From the NCBI GenBank assembly GCA_963730535.1, contig CAVSRU010000003.1:372001-436000 (forward strand): a DNA stretch of 64,000 bases, read 5' to 3'. The translations under genes were made by a program, and so were the position numbers. Origin of the DNA: DASSUW01 sp963730535 (GTDB lineage: Bacteria; Actinomycetota; Thermoleophilia; Solirubrobacterales; Solirubrobacteraceae). The notes below the pieces were generated by a model. That model was not told where the DNA came from, ran no database searches, and saw nothing but the letters and a program-made list of their open reading frames with translations. This document shows positions 16,450 to 27,576 of the stretch, one piece after another (the stretch's first letter is position 1; each line of letters starts with the position of its first letter).

Positions 16450-17351
16450 CGCCGCCTCCCCGAGCGTTTCTTCTTGCGTCGCGGGGGTGCCGGAGGCGGT
16501 CCGCTCGGCTTGCCCTTCGGCACGTTGTTGCCGCTCCCGCCGCCGCCCCCGCCGCCACCCGACGACGACGTCGCGGGCGCAGGCGACGCAGAACCGCCGC
16601 CGCCGCGTAACAGCTCACCCAGCCCCATGCCGCTTTCCGCCCCCGGTGGTCGCATCGGCCCCAACCGCTTCCGGATGATCGCCTGCTGCACGATCGTCCA
16701 CAGGTTCGTCGTGATCCAGTAGACCAGCAGGCCCGCCGGGAAGCTGATGATGAAGATGACGAAGACGAACGGGAGCGCCAGGAAGATCATCCGCTGCGTC
16801 CGGTCCGTCGTCGTGGACATGAGCAGCGTCGAGAGCAGCTGCGAGCCCACGTAGAGCACGATCAGCGTGATCAGGACGCCGCCCGTGGCCTTGTCCGTCA
16901 GGTCCGGGATGAAGAAGAAGGAGGCGTCACCCCCCGGCCCGCACGCCACCGGGCTGGCCGGTGGCGGTGGCTGGACCTCCGGGCAGATGTCTCGCCGCAG
17001 GTCGGCCTGCAGCATGTAGAAGAGCGAGAGGAAGACCGGGAGCTGCGCCAGGAGCGGGAGGCACGAGGCGAACGGGTTGATCTTGTTCTCCCGGTAGAAC
17101 TTCATCATCTCCTGGTTGAGCCGCTCCTTGTCGCCCTTGTAGCGGTCCTGGAGCTTCTTCATCTCCGGAGCGTGGGAGGCCAGGGACTGCATCGACTTGA
17201 ACTGCTTGAAGGTCAGCGGCAGGAGCGCCGCCCGGACCACGACGGTCAGCGCGATGATCGACCAGCCCCAGCTGAGCCCGAGGTCGTCGTGGAACCGCAG
17301 CAGGATCCACTCGAAGCAGTCGATCAGCGGCTGGAAGATGTTGGCGATCAC
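16446..17351 (-). CDS. yidC: Membrane protein insertase YidC
   Basis: Inserts and folds membrane proteins, alone or with SecYEG. The 301-residue product has the short (Gram-positive-like) form: a first helix near residue 25 (WSIIALTVVVRAALLPLTFKQ, containing the hydrophilic-groove Arg), a coiled-coil cytoplasmic hairpin (PEMKKLQDRYKGDKERLNQE), INPFASCLPLLAQLPVF, and three further helices up to YWITTNLWTIVQQ. The tail is a Gly/Ser/Pro low-complexity run ending in a strongly basic RRKKKRSGRRR, typical of ribosome-contacting YidC tails. GTG start overlaps yidD's stop (GTGA). A longer frame upstream has no good start. Confidence 0.95.
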   Translation of the reverse strand: MIANIFQPLIDCFEWILLRFHDDLGLSWGWSIIALTVVVRAALLPLTFKQFKSMQSLASHAPEMKKLQDRYKGDKERLNQEMMKFYRENKINPFASCLPLLAQLPVFLSLFYMLQADLRRDICPEVQPPPPASPVACGPGGDASFFFIPDLTDKATGGVLITLIVLYVGSQLLSTLLMSTTTDRTQRMIFLALPFVFVIFIISFPAGLLVYWITTNLWTIVQQAIIRKRLGPMRPPGAESGMGLGELLRGGGGSASPAPATSSSGGGGGGGGSGNNVPKGKPSGPPPAPPRRKKKRSGRRR

Positions 17352-17599
17352 GGGAGGCGGGAGTCTCGGAAGAGGGTCTGGGCGGAGACCGGGTCGTAGC
17401 CCCCGTGGCTGAACGGGTTGCACCGCAGCAGCCGCCACGCCGCGAGCACCCCGCCGCGCAGTATGCCGTAGGACCGGATGGCCTGCACCGCGTACGCGGA
17501 GCATGTCGGGTGGTACTTGCAGCGCCGCGGGAGGGCCGGCGAGATGACCCGCTGGTAAAGGCGGATCGGCGCCACGAAGGCCGTGCGGGCGAAGGTCAT
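17348..17599 (-). CDS. yidD: Membrane protein insertion efficiency factor YidD
   Basis: Small membrane-associated helper of YidC-dependent insertion. The 83-residue product shows the full family signature: APIRLYQRVISPALPRRCKYHPTCSAY (two conserved Cys), then AIRSYGILRGGVLAAWRLLRCNPF, with the usual HGGYDPV ending. ATG overlaps the rnpA stop, and its own stop overlaps yidC, so rpmH-rnpA-yidD-yidC-jag is a tightly coupled operon. Confidence 0.96.
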   Translation of the reverse strand: MTFARTAFVAPIRLYQRVISPALPRRCKYHPTCSAYAVQAIRSYGILRGGVLAAWRLLRCNPFSHGGYDPVSAQTLFRDSRLP

Positions 17600-17988
17600 G
17601 CCTCGGCCTCGCTGCCGAGGCCGTCGGCGAGCTCCGCCAGCGCGGCGCGCATTCCCGTCATCCCCTCGCGCTCGGCGAGCCCCAGCGCATCCGGCCGCGC
17701 CACGACCACGTAGTCGAACGTGGCCGGGAGCCGCCGCGCCTCCTCCCAGAACGCCTCCCGCAGGACGCGCTTGACGCGCGTGCGGTCGACCGCGCCGCCC
17801 ACGCGGCGCCCGACCGACAGGCCGAGACGGGGGCCCGCGCCGTCGTCATCCGAACGCGGGAACGAGTACAGCACCAGGAACCGGTTGCCCTTCGAGCGGC
17901 CCTGCCGATACACGCGCTCGAACTCAGCGCTGCGTGACAGGCGCCGACGTCGCGGCCCACGACCGGAGCTCGCGCGCTGCGGAGCCAC
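17596..17988 (-). CDS. rnpA: Ribonuclease P protein component
   Basis: Basic protein subunit that helps the RNase P RNA mature tRNA 5' ends. The 130-residue product has the RLSRSAEFERVYRQGRS start of the fold, LVLYSFPR, LGLSVGRRVGGAVDRTRVKRVLREAF (the conserved RNR-like motif appears as DRTRVKR) and VVVARPDALG. Start is GTG at 17986-17988, two bases after the rpmH stop. Confidence 0.94.
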   Translation of the reverse strand: MAPQRASSGRGPRRRRLSRSAEFERVYRQGRSKGNRFLVLYSFPRSDDDGAGPRLGLSVGRRVGGAVDRTRVKRVLREAFWEEARRLPATFDYVVVARPDALGLAEREGMTGMRAALAELADGLGSEAEA

Positions 17989-17990
17989 GG

Positions 17991-18125
17991 TCAGACGGTC
18001 AGGCGCTTGCGGCCCTTGTCACGGCGGCGCTTGAGCACCAGCCGGCCGGCGCGCGTGCTCATGCGCTGGCGGAACCCGTGCGTCCGGGCGCGCTTTCGCT
18101 TCTTGGGCTGGTAGGTGCGCTTCAC
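17991..18125 (-). CDS. rpmH: Ribosomal protein bL34
   Basis: 44-residue, very basic ribosomal protein of the 50S subunit. Translation from GTG at 18123-18125 gives KRTYQPKKRKRARTHGFRQR followed by MSTRAGRLVLKRRRDKGRKR, which is the canonical bL34 sequence with the TYQP start and the THGFR-RM turn. First gene of the leftward origin operon; it diverges from dnaA across a 194-base gap. Confidence 0.98.
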   Translation of the reverse strand: MKRTYQPKKRKRARTHGFRQRMSTRAGRLVLKRRRDKGRKRLTV

Positions 18126-18319
18126 GATCTGGCTCCTTCGCCGAGGCGATGACTTGGGGCCGGTGTAGGAGGGTCCGGCCCGGCGCCGCGGTCCGAGCAG
18201 GATACCGAGGCGGCTCGCACAGGGCTGTGCACACGTTGTCGACAGCCGTCGACAACTGCATTCCGCGCGTTTTGCGACCTACCCCACGAGACCCGTGCTC
18301 GGGCCTCCGGAGCTTTGCT
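18126..18319. promoter_or_regulatory. rpmH-dnaA intergenic region, possible origin element
   Basis: Non-coding 194-base gap between divergent rpmH and dnaA. It holds a perfect inverted repeat GTTGTCGAC-agcc-GTCGACAAC at 18235-18256; each arm contains TTGTCGAC, one base off the GC-rich DnaA box TTGTCCAC. TGTGCACAC precedes it at about 18225. Divergent promoters for both operons must lie here; I see no clear sigma-70 hexamers. GGAG at 18309-18312 is a good ribosome site for the ATG at 18320. Confidence 0.5.
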
Positions 18320-19723
18320 ATGTTCGCCATTCCGGGGCGCCCGCGAGGCCCCTCTCGGCCAGTCAGACCCACGACCTCCGCCTCGGGGAGGCCCTTCCGC
18401 GCGCCCGTGCCCGACGACCACCTTCCACACGTTTGGCGGCGCATCCGCACCGAGATGCGGCGTGCGGCAGGGGACACGACCTGGCAACTCTGGCTCGAGC
18501 CGCTGACGGCGCGCGAGCTCAACGCCGGGACGCTCGTCATCGAGGCGCCCGCCGAGAGCAGAGCCTGGGTCGAGGCCAGCTTCGCGCGGCTGATCGCCGC
18601 CTGCGCGAAGGCCGTCCTCGGCGCCGGCGCGCGCGTCAAGCTCGTCTCCCGTAACGAACAGTCGCCCGCGGTGCAGCGGGCGCGCACCTTCACGGGCTCC
18701 GCCTTCAATCCCCGCTTCACGTTCGACCAGTTCGTGATCGGCGACGCGAACCGCCTCGCCCACGCCGCCGCCCTCGCGGTCGCCGAGATGCCGGGCCTCG
18801 CATACAACCCGCTCTTCATCTGCGGCCCGCCTGGCCTCGGCAAGACGCATCTCCTGCACTCGATCGCCAACTACGTCACCGACCACGGCGACGGGCTCAG
18901 CGTCCTCTACACGACCGCCGAGGCCTTCACCGACCAGTTCGTGGGCGCGCTGCACACCGGCGCGCTCGAGGCCTTCAAGGCCGTGTACCGGGGCGTCGGC
19001 GTCCTCCTCGTCGACGACGTCCAGTTCCTCCAGAGCAAGGCCCGGACCGAGCAGGAGTTCTTCCACACCTTCAACGCCCTCCAGGGCGCCGGCGCGCAGC
19101 TCGTGCTGACGTCGGACCGTCTCCCGCGGGATCTCAACGCGCTCGAGGACCGCCTCCGGGAGCGTTTCGAGGCCGGCCTCGTGACCGACGTCAAGCCGCC
19201 CGACCTCGCCACCCGCCGCACGATCCTCTGCAAGCGCGTGCAGCAGGACTCGCTGGCTGGCATCGACCCCGCGGCCATCGAGGTGATCGCGGAGACGGTC
19301 GACACCAACATCCGCGCGCTCGAGGGGGCGCTCATCCGGGTCGTCGCCTATGGGTCGCTCACCGGTCGCGAGGTGACGGGAACGCTCGCGGAAGAGGTCC
19401 TGGCCGGGCTCTACGGCGTCCGTCCTCGCCGACGCACGGTCGAGGACATCCAGCGCCAGATCTGCGAGGCCTTCGGGCTTTCCATGGAGGACCTCCTCTC
19501 GAACAGTCGTGCCGCCCCGGTCACTTGGCCGCGCCAGGTCGCCATGTACCTCGCGCGCGAGCTGACCGACCAGACCCTGCCGGCCATCGGCCGCGCCTTC
19601 GGCGGGCGCAACCACACGACGGTCATGCATGCCTGCAAGCGCACCGCCGAGCGGATCGCCACCGACCGCGAAGCGTTCGAGGTCGTCCGGCGGCTCACCG
19701 AGGAGCTCGGAGGCCCCAGGTGA
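18320..19723 (+). CDS. dnaA: Chromosomal replication initiator DnaA
   Basis: AAA+ ATPase that binds DnaA boxes and opens oriC. From ATG 18320 the product is 467 residues: a short domain I (VWRRIRTEMRRAAGDTTWQLWLEPL), AAA+ domain beginning NPRFTFDQFVIGDANRLAH, Walker A GPPGLGKTH (K about 175), Walker B LLVDDVQF, the sensor/arginine-finger segment LEDRLRERFEAGLV, and the domain IV signature GGRNHTTVMHACKR. The linker domain II is nearly absent. GTG at 18407 (VPDDHLPHVW) would give 438 residues and start right at domain I; the ATG is preferred for its GGAG site, but its extra 29 residues are Pro/Arg-rich and may not be translated. Confidence 0.95.
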   Translation: MFAIPGRPRGPSRPVRPTTSASGRPFRAPVPDDHLPHVWRRIRTEMRRAAGDTTWQLWLEPLTARELNAGTLVIEAPAESRAWVEASFARLIAACAKAVLGAGARVKLVSRNEQSPAVQRARTFTGSAFNPRFTFDQFVIGDANRLAHAAALAVAEMPGLAYNPLFICGPPGLGKTHLLHSIANYVTDHGDGLSVLYTTAEAFTDQFVGALHTGALEAFKAVYRGVGVLLVDDVQFLQSKARTEQEFFHTFNALQGAGAQLVLTSDRLPRDLNALEDRLRERFEAGLVTDVKPPDLATRRTILCKRVQQDSLAGIDPAAIEVIAETVDTNIRALEGALIRVVAYGSLTGREVTGTLAEEVLAGLYGVRPRRRTVEDIQRQICEAFGLSMEDLLSNSRAAPVTWPRQVAMYLARELTDQTLPAIGRAFGGRNHTTVMHACKRTAERIATDREAFEVVRRLTEELGGPR

Positions 19724-19885
19724 GGTCCGGGCCTCCTGACAGACTGCGCGGTTCATGCACAGCCCGTGTGCGCGCCCGATCGACGGTGCAGCGCCAGATC
19801 CGCCGGTTGTCCACAGCATGAACAGCCCCGATGACCATGAATCTCCCGTTCCCATCTTCATCGTGAATCAGAGGCGAGCCATCCC
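19724..19885. promoter_or_regulatory. dnaA-dnaN intergenic region with DnaA box
   Basis: The 162-base gap holds one exact GC-type DnaA box, TTGTCCACA at 19808-19816, and an AT-richer stretch (about 19818-19872) before dnaN that could be an unwinding element. Only this one full-match box is visible, so if oriC is here it is compact, or it is shared with the gap upstream of dnaA. Confidence 0.5.
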
Positions 19886-20995
19886 ATGAAGCTCTCGACG
19901 CGCCGTGACGCGTTGTTCAGTCAACTCCAGACCGTCACCCGCGCGGCGTCGACCCGTAGCGCCGTGCAAGCGCTCTCCGGTGTGCACCTGCAGGCGCAGG
20001 GCGGCGAGATCGAGCTGCGGGCGACGGACATGGAGATCGCGCTCCGCGTGCCGCTCGAGGGCGACGTCGCCCGGGAGGGCGCGGTCGTCCTGCCGGCCAG
20101 ATTGCTCGTCGACGTCATCCGGTCGCTGCCGGCCGACGAGCTCACACTCGAGCTGCGCGCCGCCGAGCAGGACGTCGAGATCACGTCCGGCTCCGCCACG
20201 TTCCACATCCGCACGCTGCGGCTCGAGGACTTCCCGCCGCTGCCGGAGCCGGACGGCGACGAGCGGCTCGACGTCCCGGGCCCCGCGCTCGTGGAGACGG
20301 TGGTCAAGGTGGCACGCGCCGCGTCGCGCGACGAGACGCGCCCCGTCCTCACCGGCATCCTCGTGTCGGCCGGCGAGCAGGAGCTGCGGATGGCCGCCAC
20401 GGACTCCTACCGGCTGGCCGTCAAGGACACCGCGCTCGAGGCGCCGCTCGCGCGGGCGTTCGAGGCCAACGTGCCGGCGCGGGCGCTCCAGGAGCTCACG
20501 CGCATCGTCCAGCACGGTTCGGCCGAGCGGATCGCGGTCTCGCTGCGCGCGAACCAGGTGGTGTTCGAGGCCGCCGGTGTGGTGCTCTCCTCGCGGCTGA
20601 TCGACGGCCAGTTCCCGAACGTGCGCCAGCTGCTGCCCGAGGCCTACGAGCACGAGCTACGGCTGGCCGGCAACGAGATCACGGACGTCGTGCGCCGCAT
20701 CTCGCTGCTCGCGCAGAAGAACGCGCCCTTGCGGCTGAGCTTCTCCGAGGGCGAGCTGACGGTGTCGGCCCGGACGCCGGACGTCGGCGAGGCGCGCGAG
20801 ACCGTCCCGGTGCCGTTCCAGGGAGAGCCGTTCGAGATCGGCTTCAACCCCGAGTTCCTCCGCGACGGCCTCGAGGCGCTCGAGTCGGGCGACTTGGTGC
20901 TCAAGCTGATCTCGCCGCTGCGGCCAGGCCTGATCGAGGCGGCCGACGGCAGCGGCTTCCAGTACCTCCTCATGCCGATTCGACTTAACGTGTGA
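19886..20995 (+). CDS. dnaN: DNA polymerase III sliding clamp (beta subunit)
   Basis: Ring-shaped processivity factor. The 369-residue product shows the three repeated clamp domains: MKLSTRRDALFSQLQTV at the start, ILVSAGEQELRMAATDSYRLAV in the middle (conserved TDSYRLA), LIDGQFPNVRQLLP, and the C-terminal FNPEFLRDGLEAL with the YLLMPIRL ending that forms the hydrophobic binding pocket. Starts at ATG 19886, and its stop overlaps the recF GTG. Length is normal. Confidence 0.97.
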   Translation: MKLSTRRDALFSQLQTVTRAASTRSAVQALSGVHLQAQGGEIELRATDMEIALRVPLEGDVAREGAVVLPARLLVDVIRSLPADELTLELRAAEQDVEITSGSATFHIRTLRLEDFPPLPEPDGDERLDVPGPALVETVVKVARAASRDETRPVLTGILVSAGEQELRMAATDSYRLAVKDTALEAPLARAFEANVPARALQELTRIVQHGSAERIAVSLRANQVVFEAAGVVLSSRLIDGQFPNVRQLLPEAYEHELRLAGNEITDVVRRISLLAQKNAPLRLSFSEGELTVSARTPDVGEARETVPVPFQGEPFEIGFNPEFLRDGLEALESGDLVLKLISPLRPGLIEAADGSGFQYLLMPIRLNV

Positions 20996-22107
20996 TCGCC
21001 ACGCGCCTCAGCGTCCGGGACTTCCGGTCCTACGAGGCGGCCGAGCTGCGGCTCGGGCCGGGGCTGACGGTGATCGCGGGCCGCAACGGCGCGGGCAAGA
21101 CGAACCTGCTGGAGGCGCTGTACTTCGCGGCGACGGGCCGGTCGTGCCGGACGGCCAACGAGCGCGAGGTCGTGCGGTTCGGAGCGTCGCTCACCCGGCT
21201 CGAGCTGCGCACCGAGGACGATCGCGGCGCGCACGCCGTGACCGTCGGCTTCCAGCCGGGCGAGGCCAAGCACCTGCGCGCCGACGGCGCGCCCGTCGAG
21301 CGGCTGAGCGACTGCGACGCCCGCCCGCTCGTGGCCGTGTTCCTGCCCGACCGGCTCGACCTGGTGCTCGGCGCGCCCGCCCTGCGCCGCTCGCACCTCG
21401 ACCAGGTCGTGGCCGCGCTGTGGCCCGCGCGCGCGGCCACCCGCCGCGAGTACTCCGCGGCGCTCGCCCAGCGCAACGCGCTGATCGCCGCGGTTCGGGC
21501 CGGGCGTGCCGGGCGCGGTTCGCTGCCCGCGTGGGACGCGTCCCTGGCGCGCCACGGCGTCGCGCTGATGCGCGACCGCGGGGAGGTGGTCGCTCGGCTC
21601 CGTGAGCGGTTCGCCGGCCACGCCACGGCGCTCGGGCTCGAGGGCGAGGTCGAGATGGCGTACCGCCCACGGTCCCGTGCGGAGACCGCCGACGAGCTGG
21701 CCGCCGAGCTCGCGGAGCGGGTCGACGGCGACCTCGAGCGCGGCTTCACCGGCCACGGGCCGCACCGGGACGACCTCGCGCTCCGCCGCGACGGCCGCGA
21801 GCTGCGCTCCTACGGGTCGCGCGGGCAGGTCCGGCTCGGCCTGCTCGCGCTCCTGCTCGCCGAGCGTGAGGAGCTGGCCGCCGAGCGGGGGGCGCCGCCC
21901 CTGCTGCTGCTCGACGACGTGATGAGCGAGCTCGACGCCGCGCGCCGCGGCCGGCTCGTCGACGTCCTGCGCGCCGGCGGCCAGAGCGTGATCACCGCGA
22001 CCGAGCTCGCGCACGTGCCCGGCGCCGAGGAGCCCGGCGTGGAGCGCGTCGCGATCGCCGAGGGCCGCGTGCTCCAAGAGGCGGGCGAGGAGCGGCTCGC
22101 CGGATGA
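20992..22107 (+). CDS. recF: DNA replication/repair protein RecF
   Basis: SMC-like ATPase that loads RecA at ssDNA gaps. The 371-residue product has RLSVRDFRSYEAAEL at the N-terminus, Walker A GRNGAGKTNLLEAL at about residues 30-43, FLPDRLDLVLGAP, the GPHRDDL motif, the ABC-type signature in SYGSRGQVRL (S-x-GQ-type), and Walker B LLLLDDVMSELD. GTG start overlaps dnaN (GTGA), and its stop overlaps dciA (ATGA). Confidence 0.95.
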   Translation: MIATRLSVRDFRSYEAAELRLGPGLTVIAGRNGAGKTNLLEALYFAATGRSCRTANEREVVRFGASLTRLELRTEDDRGAHAVTVGFQPGEAKHLRADGAPVERLSDCDARPLVAVFLPDRLDLVLGAPALRRSHLDQVVAALWPARAATRREYSAALAQRNALIAAVRAGRAGRGSLPAWDASLARHGVALMRDRGEVVARLRERFAGHATALGLEGEVEMAYRPRSRAETADELAAELAERVDGDLERGFTGHGPHRDDLALRRDGRELRSYGSRGQVRLGLLALLLAEREELAAERGAPPLLLLDDVMSELDAARRGRLVDVLRAGGQSVITATELAHVPGAEEPGVERVAIAEGRVLQEAGEERLAG

Positions 22108-22415
22108 GGCGCCGGGCGCTCCATCCCGTCGCCCGCGCGCTCGACCGCGTGACCACCCGCCTGGCTCCCGCGACGCTGCTCGCCGAGGTCCAGCGGGCGT
22201 GGCCGGACGCCGCCGGCGAGGCCTTCGCGCCGCACTCGGAGCCGTGGGCCGAGCGCGACGGCGAGGTGGTCGTCGCATGCCCGCAGGCGGTCCGCGCGCA
22301 GGAGCTCGACCTGATGTCGGAGCTCGTGGTCGAGCGGCTCAATCAGGCGCTCGGGAGGCCCGCTGTCCGGCGGCTGCGGGTGCAGGCGCGGAAAGCGCCG
22401 GTGAAGGGCGCCTGA
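22104..22415 (+). CDS. DciA-like DUF721 protein
   Basis: 103-residue basic protein of the DUF721/DciA family, the ancestral loader or recruiter of the replicative helicase DnaB. It has the family's short N-terminal helix followed by the KH-like core: EVQRAWPDAAGEAFAPHS and GEVVVACPQAVRAQELDLMS, then LVVERLNQALG-RPAVRRLRVQ. Start overlaps the recF stop by four bases; the position between recF and gyrB is the standard actinobacterial one. Confidence 0.88.
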   Translation: MRRRALHPVARALDRVTTRLAPATLLAEVQRAWPDAAGEAFAPHSEPWAERDGEVVVACPQAVRAQELDLMSELVVERLNQALGRPAVRRLRVQARKAPVKGA

Positions 22416-22485
22416 AGCGATGCTGTTTCTGCGCGATTTGCAGCACTTTTGGTGCTGTCGAGAGGCCCTCTCCGGGCGGGTGCCG

Positions 22486-22494
22486 TGCTAGAAT
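22486..22494 (+). promoter_or_regulatory. Candidate extended -10 promoter for gyrB
   Basis: TGC-TAGAAT matches an extended -10 element (TGnTAnnnT). It is the most AT-rich spot in the dciA-gyrB gap and would start transcription near 22501, giving a leader of 55-75 bases. No convincing -35 is visible. A CAGCAC-ttttg-GTGCTG hairpin at 22441-22457 just upstream could terminate the recF-dciA message. Confidence 0.4.
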
Positions 22495-22577
22495 AATGAC
22501 CACGTTATGGCTACGCCCCGGCCATGGGGGACTGGGTCCTCCCGCCGGGGCGTCGCATGTGTAAGACGAAAGGCATC

Positions 22578-24982
22578 GTGGCTTCAGACGACCAGCAGCG
22601 AACCGGGTACGACGCTCAGGACATCACCGTCCTCGAGGGGCTCGAGGCCGTGCGCAAGCGGCCCGGCATGTACATCGGCTCGACGGGGACACGCGGGCTG
22701 CACCATCTCGTCTACGAGGTGGTCGACAACTCCGTGGACGAGGCGCTCGCCGGCCACTGCGACACCGTGTCGGTCGTCATCCACCCCGACAACCGGGTCA
22801 CCGTGTCCGACGACGGCCGCGGCATCCCGGTCTCCGTCATGGAGAAGGAGGGCAAGCCGGCCGTCGAGGTCGTGCTGACCGTGCTTCACGCCGGCGGCAA
22901 GTTCGGCGACGGCGGCGGCTACAAGGTGTCCGGCGGCCTGCACGGCGTCGGCGTCTCGGTCGTCAACGCGCTGTCCGAGTCGCTGCACGTCGAAGTCCGG
23001 CGCGACGGCTTCACGTGGACCCAGGACTACGCTCGCGGCGTGCCGCAGGGCCCGCTCACGAAGGGCGAGCCCACGAAGGAGACGGGCACCATAATCACCT
23101 TCCTGCCGGACGCCGAGGTCTTCGAGACGCTCGACTTCGACTTCGCGACGCTCGAGCAGCGCCTGCGCGAGACCGCGTTCCTCACACGCGGCCTGCACAT
23201 CGGGATCGAGGACGAGCGCGATGAGGGCAACCGCCGCGCCGCGTTCCACTACGAGGGCGGGATCGAGGACTTCGTCGCCTTCCTGAACGAGAACAAGGAC
23301 CCGATCCAGAAGAAGGTCGTCTTCTTCGCCGGCGACTCGGACGAGGGCGCCGTCGAGGTGGCGCTGCAGTGGAACTCCTCCTACCAGGAGTCCGTCTTCT
23401 CGTTCGCGAACAACATCAACACGCACGAGGGCGGCTCGCACCTGTCCGGCTTCCGCGGCGCGCTCACGCGCACGCTGAACGCCTACGCGCGCAAGACCGG
23501 CGAGCTCAAGGAGAAGGACGAGAACCTCTCCGGCGAAGACGTCCGCGAGGGGCTGACGGCCGTCATCTCCGCCAAGCTGACCGATCCGCAGTTCGAGGGC
23601 CAGACCAAGACCAAGCTCGGCAACCCGGGCATGGAGGGATTCGTCGCCTCGGTGGTCAACCAGAAGCTCGGCCAGTTCCTCGAGGAGAACCCGCAGGAGG
23701 CGCGGGCGGTGATCCGCAAGGCGGTGTCCGCCGCCCAGGCGCGCGCCGCTGCCCGCAAGGCGCGTGACGCGACGCGCAAGTCGGCCATGGGCGGCATGGG
23801 CCTGCCCGGCAAGCTCGCCGACTGCACGGTCAAGGACCCGTCGCTGAGCGAGCTGTTCGTCGTCGAGGGCGACTCCGCCGGCGGCTCGGCCAAGCAGGGC
23901 CGCGACCGCTCGACGCAGGCCGTCCTCCCGCTGCGCGGCAAGATCCTCAACGTCGAGAAGTCCCGCATCGACAAGGTGCTCCAGAACCAGGAGATCACGG
24001 CGCTCATCACCGCGCTGGGCACCGGCGTGCGCGACGAGTTCGACCTCGAGAAGGCCCGCTACCACAAGATCATCCTGATGACGGACGCCGACGTGGACGG
24101 CGCGCATATCCGCACGCTGATCCTCACGCTGCTGTTCCGCGAGATGCAGGAGCTGATCGAGGCGGGCTACGTCTACATCGCCAAGCCGCCGCTCTACAAG
24201 GTCACGCAGGGCAAGCGCGAGCGCTACATCGAGAAGGAGTCCGAGCTCGAGGAGACCCTGCTCGGCGACAAGCTCGAGCGCTTCGAGATCACGGATCACG
24301 CCGGGCAGCAGTTCAAGCTCACCGACACGCGCTGGCAGCGCTACTCGCGCCTGCTCAAGCAGTACGAGGGCTGGGCCAGCGCCCTGCGGGCCGACTTCGG
24401 GCACGAGGTCGTGGTGTTCCTCGAGGAGTCGCAGATCCTCGACGAGCAGGTCGCCACGCCCGAGGCGCTGCTCGAACTGCTCGCGCGCGAGGATCCGGAG
24501 GGCGAGCCGTACACGACCGAGCTCCTGGCGTCCGACGACGGGATGATCCGCGTGCGCGCGGTCGAGCGGCGCAGCAACCTGGCCCGCACCCATCGCCTCC
24601 GCCGCTCGATGTTCGACGCCAACGAGTACCGCCAGCTCGCGCGCGTGCACGCCGAGCTGGTGGGGATGGCCGGGACGCCGCCCTTCAGCGTGAAGCTCGG
24701 CGAGGAGTCCGGCGACGCGCTGTCGTTCGAGGGCCTGCGCCGCACGGTGATGGAGGTTGCGGCCAAGGGCATCAAGCTCCAGCGCTTCAAGGGCCTCGGC
24801 GAGATGAACGCCGAGCAGCTGCGCGAGACGACGATGGACCCGACGACCCGCACGCTGATGCAGGTCACGATGGACGACGCCGCAGTGGCCGACCGCCTGT
24901 TCACGATGCTGATGGGCGACAAGGTCGAGCCGCGGCGTGAGTTCATCGAGGAGAACGCCCGCGTCGCGACGCTGGACGTCTG

Positions 24983-24983
<1 letters not shown>
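22578..24983 (+). CDS. gyrB: DNA gyrase subunit B, long form
   Basis: ATPase subunit of gyrase, which introduces negative supercoils. From GTG 22578 the product is 801 residues: DAQDITVLEGLEAVRKRPGMYIG start, GHKL ATPase motifs (DNSVDEA, DDGRGIP, GLHGVGVSVVNAL), transducer domain, then TOPRIM with FVVEGDSAGGSA, LRGKILNVEK and ILMTDADVDGAHI, and the C-terminal LQRFKGLGEMNAEQL. Between PPLYKV (about residue 539) and LQRFKGLGEM (about 733) lie some 195 residues, against a few dozen in typical actinobacterial GyrB of 640-690 residues; this recalls the insert of proteobacterial GyrB. ATG at 22557 and a start at 22524 are alternative starts. Stop overlaps gyrA by one base (TGATG). Confidence 0.95.
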
Positions 24984-27538
<2,555 letters not shown>

Positions 27539-27540
27539 GG

Positions 27541-27561
27541 GCGGCGGGCCTCCTCCGCCGC
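27541..27561 (+). terminator. Hairpin after gyrA
   Basis: Perfect 7-bp stem GCGGCGG/CCGCCGC with a 7-base loop directly after the gyrA stop, followed by GAGTTTCGAT. The T run is weak, as is common in GC-rich genomes. It separates gyrA from the next candidate transcription unit. Confidence 0.5.
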
Positions 27562-27576
27562 GAGTTTCGATACTCT

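Noticed and set aside
22584..24650. 688-codon minus-strand frame over gyrB
   Set aside because: Antisense of unmistakable gyrB; no recognisable protein features.
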